DNA of 64,000 nt, from the NCBI GenBank assembly GCA_023168345.1, contig AP025689.1, positions 432,001-496,000 on the forward strand, given 5' to 3'. The position numbers were made by a program, and so were the translations under genes. The notes under the pieces are model-generated. The model worked only from the letters and a program-made list of their open reading frames with translations. It ran no database searches and was not told where the DNA came from. Shown here piece by piece: positions 17,431 through 27,715 of this stretch. Source of the stretch: Lysinibacillus sp. PLM2 (lineage in GTDB: Bacteria > Bacillota > Bacilli > Bacillales_A > Planococcaceae). The first letter of the stretch is position 1, and every line of letters begins with the position of its first letter.

Positions 17431-17724
17431 ATGTCAGGAATTATTCGTGTTACCCCAGCTGAATTAGAAGGTATGTCTAACCGTTACGGAAGTGAAAGTG
17501 CACAAGTTGAAGAACAAATCTCACGTTTGGATAGTATGATTCAAGAGTTACAAGGTATGTGGGAAGGTGAATCCAGCCGAGCATTCGCGGAGCAATATGA
17601 TTCACTTAGACCCTCCATTGTGGATATGCAACGACTATTACAAGACGTTTCAACACAATTGAAAAATACAGCACATGCCCTTGATGATGCAGATCGTCAA
17701 ATTGCGAGCCAAATTCGCGGATAA
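17431..17724 (+). CDS. esxA: WXG100-family secreted protein EsxA/YukE
   Basis: This 97-residue helical hairpin has a central W-x-G motif in LQGMWEGESS (about residues 43-52). It is the hallmark small substrate and structural partner of Gram-positive type VII secretion. It starts MSGIIRVTPAELEGM, nearly standard for YukE of Bacillus. A strong AAAAAGGAGAG ribosome site precedes it. It is followed by a terminator, then yukD, essB, essC, esaA and essA, so it can be made in excess of the machinery. Confidence 0.97.
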   Translation: MSGIIRVTPAELEGMSNRYGSESAQVEEQISRLDSMIQELQGMWEGESSRAFAEQYDSLRPSIVDMQRLLQDVSTQLKNTAHALDDADRQIASQIRG

Positions 17725-17754
17725 CATTATAACTTCATCTTAGAATTAATATCA

Positions 17755-17790
17755 AAGAGCGTCATTATACGATGAAGACGCTCTTTTCCT
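17755..17790 (+). terminator. Terminator/attenuator between esxA and yukD
   Basis: The perfect stem AAGAGCGTC / GACGCTCTT is followed by TTCCTTT. Partial read-through would give high EsxA and low machinery expression from one promoter. Confidence 0.85.
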
Positions 17791-17920
17791 TTATGTAGTG
17801 GAATACAAAGATTGTTGTCCATAAAAAATAAGAGGAATCCATAAAGTCACATTGGTTTATGAGGAAGTTTACCTTTTATAAAAATTACAAGTGTAATAGA
17901 TTTTCCCTGAGGTGATGAAG

Positions 17921-18160
17921 GTGTACATAGAAATATCAATCGACTTAAAACATTATAACGGGGACTGTTTTGACCTACGTCTATCAGACTACTATACCGT
18001 CAAAGAATTAATTGATATCGTTTGGCAAGCAAAATCTATTTCCTATCCACCAAAGGAAGGGTTTTGGGTTCGAGTGCCAAACAAACAAAAGGTTTTATCA
18101 GGGAATGAACAACTAGCGGGAAGTGGTATCACAACTGGTGATCGACTAGAAATTTTGTGA
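17921..18160 (+). CDS. yukD: Ubiquitin-like type VII secretion protein YukD/EsaB
   Basis: This 79-residue protein is an EsaB/YukD-type ubiquitin-like fold: YIEISIDLKHYNG at the start, RLSDYYTVKELIDI, and a GITTGDRLEIL end. Bacillus YukD begins MYIDITIDLKHYNG, so I place the start at GTG 17921, six bases after GAGGTG; GTG 17912 and ATG 17915 overlap that ribosome site. It is a cytosolic regulatory or accessory component of the secretion system, and lies 13 bases before essB. Confidence 0.9.
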   Translation: MYIEISIDLKHYNGDCFDLRLSDYYTVKELIDIVWQAKSISYPPKEGFWVRVPNKQKVLSGNEQLAGSGITTGDRLEIL

Positions 18161-18173
18161 GGGAGTCATAGAG

Positions 18174-19574
18174 ATGTTAGAGAAAAAACAGTCTTATTTA
18201 GAAAAACAGTTAGATGCGACCCTTAAGTTTCAGCCAGAACAAATTACACTTACTTTTCAAAATGAGAAAGTGAAATTAGAAGATGAGCTAGAAATTGCAC
18301 TTCTACGTGAAGTGAATCCCTTTATTCAGAAAGAAATTACATTAACGGAAGATGAATTAATCTTTACATACAAAAAAGAACCCAACTTTATCACCTTTGA
18401 GAAATTACGGTCGTTTGATGAAAAAAGTCGCTGGATGTTTGCTTCTAACATTGTGAAATCAATTATAATGCATTCATCCAATCGACTTCACATCATTCTT
18501 TGCCCTGAAAATATTTTGATTGACGAGAGCCTAACACCATATTTTTTGCATTATGGAGTGAAAGAAAGTATTCCACCCTATGAACGAGATGAAAAACGGC
18601 TTTGGCAAGAAACGAGGGCGACCATTGCAGCTGTAGTTGAACCCCAATTTACCTTTGAGCAATACATTCGGTTTTCAAAGTCGATTGAACTGAGTGCTAT
18701 GGCTGAAAGGATTATGGGAGCAAAAGATGAAACAGAATTGCTGGATATCATAAAAAAACAACTACAAGTAATAGAGAAAGAAGACAAAAGCTACACAAAG
18801 ATCAAGTTAAAGAAATGGAATTGGTTGCGTTACAGTCTGGTTGGGCTTATTTTACTGTTACTACCCCTTAGCATTTATACTGCATATTCAGCGGTAATAC
18901 TCCAGCCGAGACAAGAGGCATACATTGCGGTGCAAGGGCCATTTATTCAAAAAAACTATAGTGAGATCATCAATAAGCTTACTAAGTATGACGTGGAAGA
19001 TATGCCGGTAGTGATTCAGTATGAGCTATCTCTTGCGTATATTGTTAATGAAACGTTAATGGAGGAGCAAAGAGAAAACGTATTAAAGACTATCACACTA
19101 CAAACGGATCCACGTTATTACAAATACTGGATATATATTGGGAGAGGGCAAGCTGAGGAAGCACTAAGCTTGGCAAGGCAGCTAGAAGATTTGGATTACA
19201 TCATGCTTGCGTTATTACACTACGAGGAATCTGTAAAGGCTAACCTGAAATTAGAGGATGAAGAGCGAGAGCGACTGCTTGATAACATCAATACGGAAAA
19301 AGAAGAAATACAAAAACAACTCGAGGAAATAGCAGAAAACTTGGAGGAAGAGGAAGATGACAATCAGGAAGCTACAAGTTCGGTAGATGAAAGCTTGTCT
19401 TCAAAAGAAAATGAAGCTGTTGGGAACGATGATACTCCGGTAAACACGGAAACTGAAGAAAATTCAGCAACGGAAACTGCTGAGAATCCTACAACAAATT
19501 CAGACGAAAACCCAGTGACAGAGTCGACTGATAACTCGGTGGAAACTTCGGGTGATCAAGCAACGAATGAATAA
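18174..19574 (+). CDS. essB: Type VII secretion membrane protein EssB/YukC
   Basis: A 466-residue single-pass membrane protein. The N-terminal cytosolic pseudokinase-like domain is about 1-215 and one transmembrane helix is about 222-242 (SLVGLILLLLPLSIYTAYSA). An extracytoplasmic helical region follows, then a long acidic Glu/Asn/Thr-rich tail (about 385-466). EssB dimers form part of the membrane channel complex. The start follows GAGGGAGTCATAG. It overlaps the upstream edge of the essC reading region, and the acidic tail is longer than in many homologues. Confidence 0.93.
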   Translation: MLEKKQSYLEKQLDATLKFQPEQITLTFQNEKVKLEDELEIALLREVNPFIQKEITLTEDELIFTYKKEPNFITFEKLRSFDEKSRWMFASNIVKSIIMHSSNRLHIILCPENILIDESLTPYFLHYGVKESIPPYERDEKRLWQETRATIAAVVEPQFTFEQYIRFSKSIELSAMAERIMGAKDETELLDIIKKQLQVIEKEDKSYTKIKLKKWNWLRYSLVGLILLLLPLSIYTAYSAVILQPRQEAYIAVQGPFIQKNYSEIINKLTKYDVEDMPVVIQYELSLAYIVNETLMEEQRENVLKTITLQTDPRYYKYWIYIGRGQAEEALSLARQLEDLDYIMLALLHYEESVKANLKLEDEERERLLDNINTEKEEIQKQLEEIAENLEEEEDDNQEATSSVDESLSSKENEAVGNDDTPVNTETEENSATETAENPTTNSDENPVTESTDNSVETSGDQATNE

Positions 19575-19599
19575 TAAATCCCTACTAGAAGGTGATTTG

Positions 19600-22500
19600 A
19601 TGAGTATGAGTACGATTTTATTTTTTTATGACAACTATTATCAGTCCATTCAATTGGATCAACGAAAAAAAGATACGGTCACGGTTGGAAATGATTCTTC
19701 CCATACAGTGACTATCCGGAGTCTCTCTTTTAGCGATGGGTTTTTATCAATCACCGAAGATCCATTCGGTTTTAGAGTTGAGCAAAACGAAAAATTCCTC
19801 GGAAAAGTAAACCCAAAGCAGTTGTTTGAATGGAAAGATGTTAACAGTGGAAAAACACTGAATATCATTCTTTTCCAGTCAATTGCAAAACACGAAACCT
19901 ATTTCCTTGGACAGAAACAGGAAATCATCTTTTCAACTGAAAGCAATGATGCTGATATTTTATTGAAATCTAATATTCATAAAAAAACTCGAGTCTTCTC
20001 ACTTTTAAAAGTTGGTCAACAATGGGTGCTCGAAAATCATAGCAATAGTCCACTCTATATGAACGGTCAGAAAAAACTATCTCGTAAAGCAATTGAACTG
20101 GGGGATATTGTTTTTGTACCATTCATGCTCATTCGTCTCGTTGAAGAAGATTTGCTTGAAATCATTAGTTTTGAAGATTACGTGTCTTGTCTTCCGCTTT
20201 TAAAAGAACCCGAATCGGAAATGAAAAAGAAGTATCCAATTTACAGACGAGCGCCGAGAATGGTCTATGACTTACCGAAAGAAAAGGTTTCATTATCATT
20301 TCCTTCACAGGAGCATGATCCATCAAACAGAGGTCTTTGGTTAATTCTCTTACCACCACTAGTCATGTTGATTGTGATGGGGATTGTCGCGATGATTCAG
20401 CCACGAGGTATTTTTATCATCATCACGATGGTAATGTTCGTCATGACGCTAATAACATCCTCAGTCCAATATGTTAAAGATAGAGCCAATGAAAAACGAA
20501 AACGGGAAAAACGAGTGCGTGTTTATTCGGCATACCTAGAAAATAAGCGAAAAGAACTTCAAGAGTTATCTGAAAAACAACGATTTGCTATGGAATTTCA
20601 CTTTCCGACCTTCGAACGGATGAAATATTTAACGAGTCAAATTTCGGATCGGATTTGGGAACGGACACTTGAAAGTGAAGACTTTCTCCAATTCCGTTTA
20701 GGGACAGGGACAGTGCCGTCGAGCTTTTCCATTACACTCAATACAAATGATATGGCCAATCGTGAAATGGATGACCTGATTGAACAATCTCAGAAGCTTG
20801 AGAAAGTGTATAAGGAGAGCAGCGATACCCCGGTTGTCGCAAATTTAGCGAACGGACCAATTGGACTTATCGGAAAAGAACGTGTCGTCAAAAGGGAAAT
20901 TCACCAAATTATTGGGCAGCTCGCGTTTTTCCATAGCTATCATGACTTACGGTTTGTCTTTATTTTTGACGAAGCAGATTACAAGCAAATTGAATGGATG
21001 AAATGGCTTCCTCATTTCAACATTCCAAATATGTACGCTAAAGGCTTAATTTATAACGATAAAACACGTGACCAACTACTTTCAAGAATCTATGAAATGA
21101 TTCGTGAACGTGATTTAGAGGAAGAGAAGGATAAACTTCGCTTTACACCACATCTTGTATTCATCATCACGAACCAAAAATTAATTGAAGATCATGTCAT
21201 CCTTGAGTATTTAGAAGGGGATCATCAACAGCTTGGGATATCAGTGATTTTTGCGAGCGATGCAAAGGAGAGTCTGGCAGATAATATACACACGCTCGTG
21301 CGCTTACTCAATGATTCTGAAGGAGATATTTTAATTCAAAATAAAAAAGCAGTGAGTATACCATTCACGCTAGATTTCCATAAAAAAGATGATAATGAGC
21401 GATTTGCGCGGTTGTTACGTACATTAAACCATCAAACGGGCATCACGAATTCGATTCCAGAAAGCGTGTCTTTCCTTGAAATGCTGAATGTGAAAGAAGT
21501 AAATGATTTGAACATTCCACAAAAATGGTCTGAAAATGAATCATCCAAATCACTGGCTGTTCCAATTGGATTGAAGGGGAAGGATGACCTTGTCTATCTA
21601 AACCTTCATGAGAAAGCCCATGGTCCCCACGGATTATTAGCCGGGACAACAGGTTCAGGGAAAAGTGAATTCTTACAAACTTATATATTATCGCTATCTG
21701 TGCATTTCCACCCTCATGAAGTAGCGTTTTTGTTAATCGACTACAAAGGCGGAGGGATGGCTCAGCCATTTAGAACATTGCCACATCTTCTAGGAACGAT
21801 TACGAATATTGAAGGCAGTGTGAACTTTACAAATCGAGCGCTTGCTTCCATCCGAAGTGAGTTGAAGCGCCGTCAACGATTATTTGACCGAAATAACGTT
21901 ACCCACATTCATGATTACACGCAACTTTATAAACAACAGCTAGTAGATGAACCGCTACCGCATCTATTTTTAATTTCCGATGAGTTTGCGGAATTGAAAA
22001 ATGAAGAGCCGGATTTCATTCGAGAACTAGTAAGTGCGGCACGAATCGGTCGGAGCTTAGGTGTGCATTTAATTTTGGCAACACAAAAACCAGGCGGGGT
22101 AATTGATGATCAAATTTGGAGTAATGCTCGATTTAAAGTGGCGTTAAAGGTTCAGGATGCAAACGATAGTAAAGAGATTTTGAAAAATGCGGATGCTGCT
22201 TCTATCACAGTAACTGGTAGGGGATACTTGCAAGTTGGAAACAACGAAGTATATGAACTTTTCCAATCGGCATGGAGTGGTGCGCCTTATCTTTCAGAGC
22301 ATTCGGATGGAGAAGATGAAATCGCTATTGTTACAGATTTGGGTTTGATTCCTTTATCGAATATTTCTGCGAAGGAAAGTAAACGTAAAGGTCTCACAGA
22401 AATTGAGGCCATTGTGACAAAAATCGAAGAGACGCAAAAAGAAATTGGTATCCAAAAGCTGAAAAGTCCATGGCTACCACCGCTTGAAGAACGACTATTT

Positions 22501-24081
22501 AAACATGGGCTTACATCCACTGAGCAAGGCGATATCGCGATTGCATTAATTGATGAACCTGAAAAACAAAGTCAAACACCTTATCATTACCGCATGATGG
22601 AGGATGGCAATCTCGGTATTTTTGGTTCCACTGGTTATGGAAAATCAACGACGGTTTTGACGATCTTACTAAATATTGCGGAACAATACAGCCCTGAAGA
22701 AGTGCATTATTACTTGATGGATTTTGGAAATGGATCGATGCTACCGCTCAAGCAGTTACCTCATACGGCCGATTTCTTCTTAGCGGAGGAAGTACGCAAA
22801 ATGGAGAAATTTTTGCGGATGATTCGTGAAGAAATTGTTCGTAGAAAACAGCAGCTTCAGCTACTGGAAGTAAGTAGCATCAAGCTATACAACAATATTT
22901 CTGATAAAAAGCTTCCATTATTATTTGTTGTCGTTGAAAACTATGACTTTATTAAAGAAGAATTGCCGGATTTTGAGCCTAGCTTTAATCAGTTTGTCCG
23001 AGATGGGCAATCATTAGGTATTTACATGATCTTTACAGCAACGCGCATTTCATCCATTCGCCAAGCAGTCATGAACAACTTGAAAACAAAAATTGTCCAT
23101 TATTTATTAGATCAAAGTGAAGCATATACGGTATTAGGGAAAATGACGTTATCCCCTGAACCGATTCCAGGTCGAGCGATTATTAAAAAGGATGAAACCT
23201 ATTTCTCACAAATCTTCTTACCGGCAACTGGCGCGAATGATTTTGAAATACTTGAAGCTGTGAAAGAAACGGTTAAATCGTTGAAGATAAAATATGCGGG
23301 TCACCATTCCCCTAATAAAATCCCAATGCTTCCAAGTGATTTAACATTGAAGGAGTTTGAGAATTACGTGGGGCAAATGCAACAATCACATCTATTCCCG
23401 ATTGGGCTAGACGAAGAATTTGTTCAGCCAGTTGCGATTAATCTCATAAACAGTAAGCATTGTATCGTATTAGGGCAAGCGCAAAAAGGAAAAACAAATT
23501 TGTTGAAAGTATTCTTAAACACGGCGCTTCAAAAGGACATCCGTCATATCGGCTTGTTTGATTCGTTTGAACGAGGTTTAGCAAGCTTTAGTGAGGAAGA
23601 GGCAGTCTCTTATTTGGATTCAAAAGAACGTATTGAAGAATGGTTAACGGAAATAGAGGCAGAGCTATCATCTCGTGAAGTGGCATATGTCAATAAAAGC
23701 CTAAATGATACGACCGGACTGCAATTCACACCAATTTTACTTGTGGTGGATGATTATGCACGCTTTCTCTCAAACCTTGATGCCAAATTGCAAGAACGCA
23801 TTGTGAACTATATGAAGCACGCAAACTATCTCGGATTTAATGTGATTGTAACAGGAAATTCGAATGATTTAACAAAGGGCTATGATGCCTTAACGACAGA
23901 AATGAAACAAATTCGCCAAGCGATTCTTTTAATGAAAAAATCCGAACAAACTCTTTTCAGCCTTCCTTATGATCGGAAGGAGGAGGAAATTCAAGCTGGA
24001 TTTGGTTATTACGTAGTAAACAATAAAGAAGTAAAAATACAAATCCCATTATCTGATATTGAAAGGAAGATTTACTCATGA
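19600..24081 (+). CDS. essC: Type VII secretion FtsK/SpoIIIE ATPase EssC
   Basis: The coupling ATPase and substrate receptor of the secretion machine, 1493 residues from ATG 19600 (AGAAGG six bases upstream). Two FHA-like domains cover about residues 1-200. Two transmembrane helices lie at about 245-287 (LWLILLPPLVMLIVMGIVA and IFIIITMVMFVMTLI). Three FtsK-like ATPase domains follow, with P-loops GTTGSGKSE (about 681), GSTGYGKST (about 1008) and a degenerate GQAQKGKTN (about 1291). Walker-B-like strands include LFLISDEFAEL and VVENYDF. The stop overlaps the esaA start (ATGA). It is full length, so it is probably a working machine. Confidence 0.97.
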   Translation: MSMSTILFFYDNYYQSIQLDQRKKDTVTVGNDSSHTVTIRSLSFSDGFLSITEDPFGFRVEQNEKFLGKVNPKQLFEWKDVNSGKTLNIILFQSIAKHETYFLGQKQEIIFSTESNDADILLKSNIHKKTRVFSLLKVGQQWVLENHSNSPLYMNGQKKLSRKAIELGDIVFVPFMLIRLVEEDLLEIISFEDYVSCLPLLKEPESEMKKKYPIYRRAPRMVYDLPKEKVSLSFPSQEHDPSNRGLWLILLPPLVMLIVMGIVAMIQPRGIFIIITMVMFVMTLITSSVQYVKDRANEKRKREKRVRVYSAYLENKRKELQELSEKQRFAMEFHFPTFERMKYLTSQISDRIWERTLESEDFLQFRLGTGTVPSSFSITLNTNDMANREMDDLIEQSQKLEKVYKESSDTPVVANLANGPIGLIGKERVVKREIHQIIGQLAFFHSYHDLRFVFIFDEADYKQIEWMKWLPHFNIPNMYAKGLIYNDKTRDQLLSRIYEMIRERDLEEEKDKLRFTPHLVFIITNQKLIEDHVILEYLEGDHQQLGISVIFASDAKESLADNIHTLVRLLNDSEGDILIQNKKAVSIPFTLDFHKKDDNERFARLLRTLNHQTGITNSIPESVSFLEMLNVKEVNDLNIPQKWSENESSKSLAVPIGLKGKDDLVYLNLHEKAHGPHGLLAGTTGSGKSEFLQTYILSLSVHFHPHEVAFLLIDYKGGGMAQPFRTLPHLLGTITNIEGSVNFTNRALASIRSELKRRQRLFDRNNVTHIHDYTQLYKQQLVDEPLPHLFLISDEFAELKNEEPDFIRELVSAARIGRSLGVHLILATQKPGGVIDDQIWSNARFKVALKVQDANDSKEILKNADAASITVTGRGYLQVGNNEVYELFQSAWSGAPYLSEHSDGEDEIAIVTDLGLIPLSNISAKESKRKGLTEIEAIVTKIEETQKEIGIQKLKSPWLPPLEERLFKHGLTSTEQGDIAIALIDEPEKQSQTPYHYRMMEDGNLGIFGSTGYGKSTTVLTILLNIAEQYSPEEVHYYLMDFGNGSMLPLKQLPHTADFFLAEEVRKMEKFLRMIREEIVRRKQQLQLLEVSSIKLYNNISDKKLPLLFVVVENYDFIKEELPDFEPSFNQFVRDGQSLGIYMIFTATRISSIRQAVMNNLKTKIVHYLLDQSEAYTVLGKMTLSPEPIPGRAIIKKDETYFSQIFLPATGANDFEILEAVKETVKSLKIKYAGHHSPNKIPMLPSDLTLKEFENYVGQMQQSHLFPIGLDEEFVQPVAINLINSKHCIVLGQAQKGKTNLLKVFLNTALQKDIRHIGLFDSFERGLASFSEEEAVSYLDSKERIEEWLTEIEAELSSREVAYVNKSLNDTTGLQFTPILLVVDDYARFLSNLDAKLQERIVNYMKHANYLGFNVIVTGNSNDLTKGYDALTTEMKQIRQAILLMKKSEQTLFSLPYDRKEEEIQAGFGYYVVNNKEVKIQIPLSDIERKIYS

Positions 24082-26885
24082 CGACCCAAAAAAAGCTGAT
24101 TATAAAGATTGCAATCGTCATGATTTTGATTGTTGGAGCCCCGATTCTTTACTTCCTTAGTCTAGGCAATAGTCCGTTGGCAGATGAGGCTAGCGGAACG
24201 AGACAAATCGCCGTTGTCAATGAGGATGCAGGTGCAGAAATGCTAGATGCTCCACTTGATTTTGGGAAAGAAGTGGTGCCAATATTATCGGCAGAATCTA
24301 ATTATGAATGGTCTGTCGTGAGTAGAAGTGCGGCTGAAAACGGGTTGGCAAATCAAGATTATGATGCGATTCTTTACATTCCATCTAATTTTTCGGAAAA
24401 CATTATGACCTATGAAGAGCTACAACCGGTAAAAGCTGAGTTTAAATATACTGTTTCGGGTCAATTAAATACAGCAAATCGTGAAAAAGTACTGCGAGAA
24501 ATTGAAAACGCAGCAGCCCGAGTGAACGGGAAAATCTCAACATTATATTGGAGCTACGTATCCCAGGATTTAGAAAAGGTACGCCAGGAATTCGATAATA
24601 TTTTACAAAAGGAAATGGAGTTTCTTGAAACTATCTCTGAATATTATCGCCCAGGTTTAGAAAGTGTCACTTATGATATTGAAAACCAAAAAGGTATGTT
24701 AGAGAATCTTTTATCTTCCATCAATAGTACACCATTCGAAGAAAATGTTCAGCAGACACAAGAATTTCAGGAGAACTTAGAGCAATTCGTCAGTTACGTA
24801 AATCAATATCAGGAATATCAAATGTCACAGCAACAGCTTTTAAAAACATTACAAGGTGAAAATATCACAGCAGTCATGAACTTAGTAAATGGCTATGATC
24901 CAACCTATTCAAACATGAAGACTTACCTAGAAGAGCAAAATGTCAAGCTTTCTGAGAATTTGCAAGCTCTAAGTGAACAATTGGCAAAAAATCATCAAAA
25001 CATTGCTAATTTATCTGATTTGGTTGTGGAACAACGGGATGAAATTATCAAGCTACTAATGGAAGTTGAAGGAGAAAAGCTTGTTCAATATGAGACAGAA
25101 GTCATTGATTTAAAAAACAAAATTACGGGAAGCTTACCCATAGATCCTACAAAGCAAGTAAATAACGGTGGAGAAAACGAGCAAGTCAACAACACAAAGG
25201 ACTTTGTTGCGTCCTCTAAAATTGCTGCACTAGAAACTGAGCGTGAAAAACTGTTGGCTTTGGTACAGGAAATCAGCTCGGTGAAAGAACAGCTTGCTCA
25301 GCCAGAAATTAAGTCAGAAGAAACGGTTGATCCAGAAAAAGCTATGGAAGAAGCAACTAATTCTTCCACTGAAGCGGTAAATTCAATGATGAATGACCAA
25401 TTAAATCAATTGTCAGAACTAATTAATAATGTTGATTCAACCATTAAACAACTACAAGAAACACAGTTACATCAACAGTTCGAGCAATCCCAAACAGAAG
25501 GAGAGAAAGAAGTTGAGGAGAATGTTCCTTCAACGCAAGAAATTAATGATTCGATCATAAGGGAAATCGAACGTAAAGAAACGGAAATTATAAATTATGA
25601 ACTTTTGAATAATGAGAAAAAGGAGCGCTTAGAAAAGGCGTTTTCCAAAGCGATAGGCAGTAAAGATTCAGATTTATTGTTGAACTACTACGGAGCATTA
25701 GCACGATATGAATCTGCGTTGAAGACAAGTATGAGTTCTGGTTCAATTTCTCAAGAATTGGCTTCAAGTGTGAACAAAATACTAGGGATAAACGAAGATG
25801 GCAACACCCATCTCAATCAATTGCAAGATGGGATTCCTACATCACAAGAACAGTTTGCAACATTAGAAGAGGGTATACAATTATTTTTCACAGAGTATAT
25901 GGAAGATCTCAATACTGAATATGATGCCATGTCCAAACAGTTAGATGCTGTTAAGACGAGTGCAGGTCATGTACAGGAAAGTTTGGATATGTTGATTGCA
26001 GGGACACCTAGAGTATCTGGTGAGGCTTTGGACGGTAATGCACTTCTTTCGAACCAACAAAGCATTAGCCAAAGCTTACAATCGATGAGTAATGCCATGA
26101 ACAACATAACCCAAAACCAACAAAATATCATGTCAGTAACAGAAGAGCTTCACAATAAGGCTGCAAATGTGAATGCAGATACAAACGAACTGACCTTTAA
26201 GTGGAGCGAAAACGTAGGAACTACGGAGAAATACCGTGATGACATTCATGATGTGTTAGAAAATGCTTTTGTTGACGGACAACAGAACGGTCAAATATAT
26301 GAACATTTATCTACGCCACTTTCAGTAAATAGTTTAGATCCAACCGTTCAAGAGAATAAAATGCCGCCAGTAATCGTGTTAGTAATAGTGCTAATCAGTA
26401 GCTTATTGATCGGTTATTTCTGTTACTACTTCAAAACGAATAGAACAAATCTGCGAATTGCGCTATTTAGTTTATTGAACTTAATTGTCGGATTAATCAT
26501 AAGTATTTATGGGATGGATATTTATCCGTTAACTGGAGCAGGGGCGATAGAATGGACAATTTTCACCGTTCTTTTATTAACTGCTGTTTCGACTGTTATT
26601 TTTGCAGGTTTCACGATTGGTCAGCTTGTTGGATGGTTTGTAAATGTAGCGGTCATCGGGTTCTTCGTAACACCGATGCTTACATTATTAGCATCAAACA
26701 TTGATTACGAGGATCCAATGTCAAAAGTGTATTTATCGATTCAATATGGTCCAGAATCCTTAATACTTCCAGCAAGTATCATACTCATCCTGATTATCGG
26801 GGTTGCTGCAACAGTGCCATATATAGTAAGTCGAATGAAAAATCGAGTGACCAATCTTGATGAGGAAGCGAATTATGAAGGGTAA
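24078..26885 (+). CDS. esaA: Type VII secretion protein EsaA/YueB (YhgE/Pip-like)
   Basis: A 935-residue polytopic protein of the YueB/EsaA family, the SPP1 phage receptor in Bacillus subtilis. One N-terminal transmembrane helix (about 9-28) precedes a YhgE/Pip-like extracellular start (IAVVNEDAGAEML). A very long coiled-coil extracellular region follows (about 150-745), then about five C-terminal helices (from VIVLVIVLISSLLIGYFCYY). The start ATG overlaps the essC stop by four bases. It forms the extracellular part of the secretion complex. Confidence 0.92.
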   Translation: MTTQKKLIIKIAIVMILIVGAPILYFLSLGNSPLADEASGTRQIAVVNEDAGAEMLDAPLDFGKEVVPILSAESNYEWSVVSRSAAENGLANQDYDAILYIPSNFSENIMTYEELQPVKAEFKYTVSGQLNTANREKVLREIENAAARVNGKISTLYWSYVSQDLEKVRQEFDNILQKEMEFLETISEYYRPGLESVTYDIENQKGMLENLLSSINSTPFEENVQQTQEFQENLEQFVSYVNQYQEYQMSQQQLLKTLQGENITAVMNLVNGYDPTYSNMKTYLEEQNVKLSENLQALSEQLAKNHQNIANLSDLVVEQRDEIIKLLMEVEGEKLVQYETEVIDLKNKITGSLPIDPTKQVNNGGENEQVNNTKDFVASSKIAALETEREKLLALVQEISSVKEQLAQPEIKSEETVDPEKAMEEATNSSTEAVNSMMNDQLNQLSELINNVDSTIKQLQETQLHQQFEQSQTEGEKEVEENVPSTQEINDSIIREIERKETEIINYELLNNEKKERLEKAFSKAIGSKDSDLLLNYYGALARYESALKTSMSSGSISQELASSVNKILGINEDGNTHLNQLQDGIPTSQEQFATLEEGIQLFFTEYMEDLNTEYDAMSKQLDAVKTSAGHVQESLDMLIAGTPRVSGEALDGNALLSNQQSISQSLQSMSNAMNNITQNQQNIMSVTEELHNKAANVNADTNELTFKWSENVGTTEKYRDDIHDVLENAFVDGQQNGQIYEHLSTPLSVNSLDPTVQENKMPPVIVLVIVLISSLLIGYFCYYFKTNRTNLRIALFSLLNLIVGLIISIYGMDIYPLTGAGAIEWTIFTVLLLTAVSTVIFAGFTIGQLVGWFVNVAVIGFFVTPMLTLLASNIDYEDPMSKVYLSIQYGPESLILPASIILILIIGVAATVPYIVSRMKNRVTNLDEEANYEG

Positions 26886-27363
26886 AGCAGGCTTAGTGCT
26901 AGCGTTAGGTTTATGGCTTATGGTCGGATCTGGAAACGGATCCGGCTATGCTATGACAAATGATATCAATTCCTTGAATCCTAATGAATACAAAGAAAAT
27001 GAGTTTAAGGATAATAAAGAATTTCTTCACAATGAGTCATTGCTACAGAATAAAAAAGGGATTCCAGACGAGCAAAAGCAGCTCGACTTTGTTCCTAATG
27101 ATGTCGATTTAAATGAAAAAATGAAATCGAAGCTTTTCGTCAAAGATTTCCAAGAGCGAAAAACTGTTGCATATGAATCTATGAAACTTGGTTTGTTTTC
27201 AGCTGAAATAGAAACAGCGAAGATTGTAGCGAGTCAGTCGATTTCAGAAAATGACGCGGGAAACAAAGGCTTACAGCATATATATATTGGATTATTATTC
27301 GTGTGTATCATCATTGTTCTAATTTGGCTTGTTCCAAAAATGGTTCAAGTGGAGAAAGTGTAA
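26875..27363 (+). CDS. essA: Type VII secretion protein EssA/YueC-like
   Basis: Product of 162 residues from ATG 26875, after GAGGAAG. N-terminal signal-like helix (GLVLALGLWLMVGSG), a polar extracellular stretch and one C-terminal transmembrane helix (about 136-156: IYIGLLFVCIIIVLIWLVP) ending in a basic tail. EssA-type proteins are small membrane components of the secretion complex. It overlaps the esaA 3' end by 11 bases. Conservation is low in this family, so the name rests on size, topology and position. Confidence 0.75.
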   Translation: MKGKAGLVLALGLWLMVGSGNGSGYAMTNDINSLNPNEYKENEFKDNKEFLHNESLLQNKKGIPDEQKQLDFVPNDVDLNEKMKSKLFVKDFQERKTVAYESMKLGLFSAEIETAKIVASQSISENDAGNKGLQHIYIGLLFVCIIIVLIWLVPKMVQVEKV

Positions 27364-27412
27364 AGACGAAAATCAATTCTTAAAAATAATAAAACGAAAG
27401 GGGAGGAGTCAA

Positions 27413-27715
27413 TTGTCAGGAGAAGTAAAAATGGTGTATGCAGATGTGGAGGAGCAGCTAGGTGTAATAGAGAATGCGACGACATCGCTAAATCCAACTG
27501 CGGAACCCGCCATCGAAGGAAATACACTAGATGTTGTCACAAAACTGAATGAGTTAGCTTTGGAGTTGGACCGAATCTTAACGAGCTATCAAACGGTGTT
27601 ACTGAAAAATATCGAAACTACTAGAAATTCCGTACAGTATATGCGTGAACAGGATCAGCGCATTTCAACAAATATTAGTGGTGCAGCAACTGGTCCTAGG
27701 AGGCTGATGTACTAA
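27413..27715 (+). CDS. YwqI-like (DUF5344) small helical LXG partner
   Basis: About 100 residues from TTG 27413, which is preceded by AAAGGGGAGGA. Earlier in-frame starts at 27329 lie within essA and lack a ribosome site. The helical content and SGEVKMVYADVEEQLG start resemble YwqI/DUF5344, which co-occur with YwqH and an LXG toxin and probably bind the LXG domain before export. The stop overlaps the next gene (TAATG). Confidence 0.72.
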   Translation: MSGEVKMVYADVEEQLGVIENATTSLNPTAEPAIEGNTLDVVTKLNELALELDRILTSYQTVLLKNIETTRNSVQYMREQDQRISTNISGAATGPRRLMY

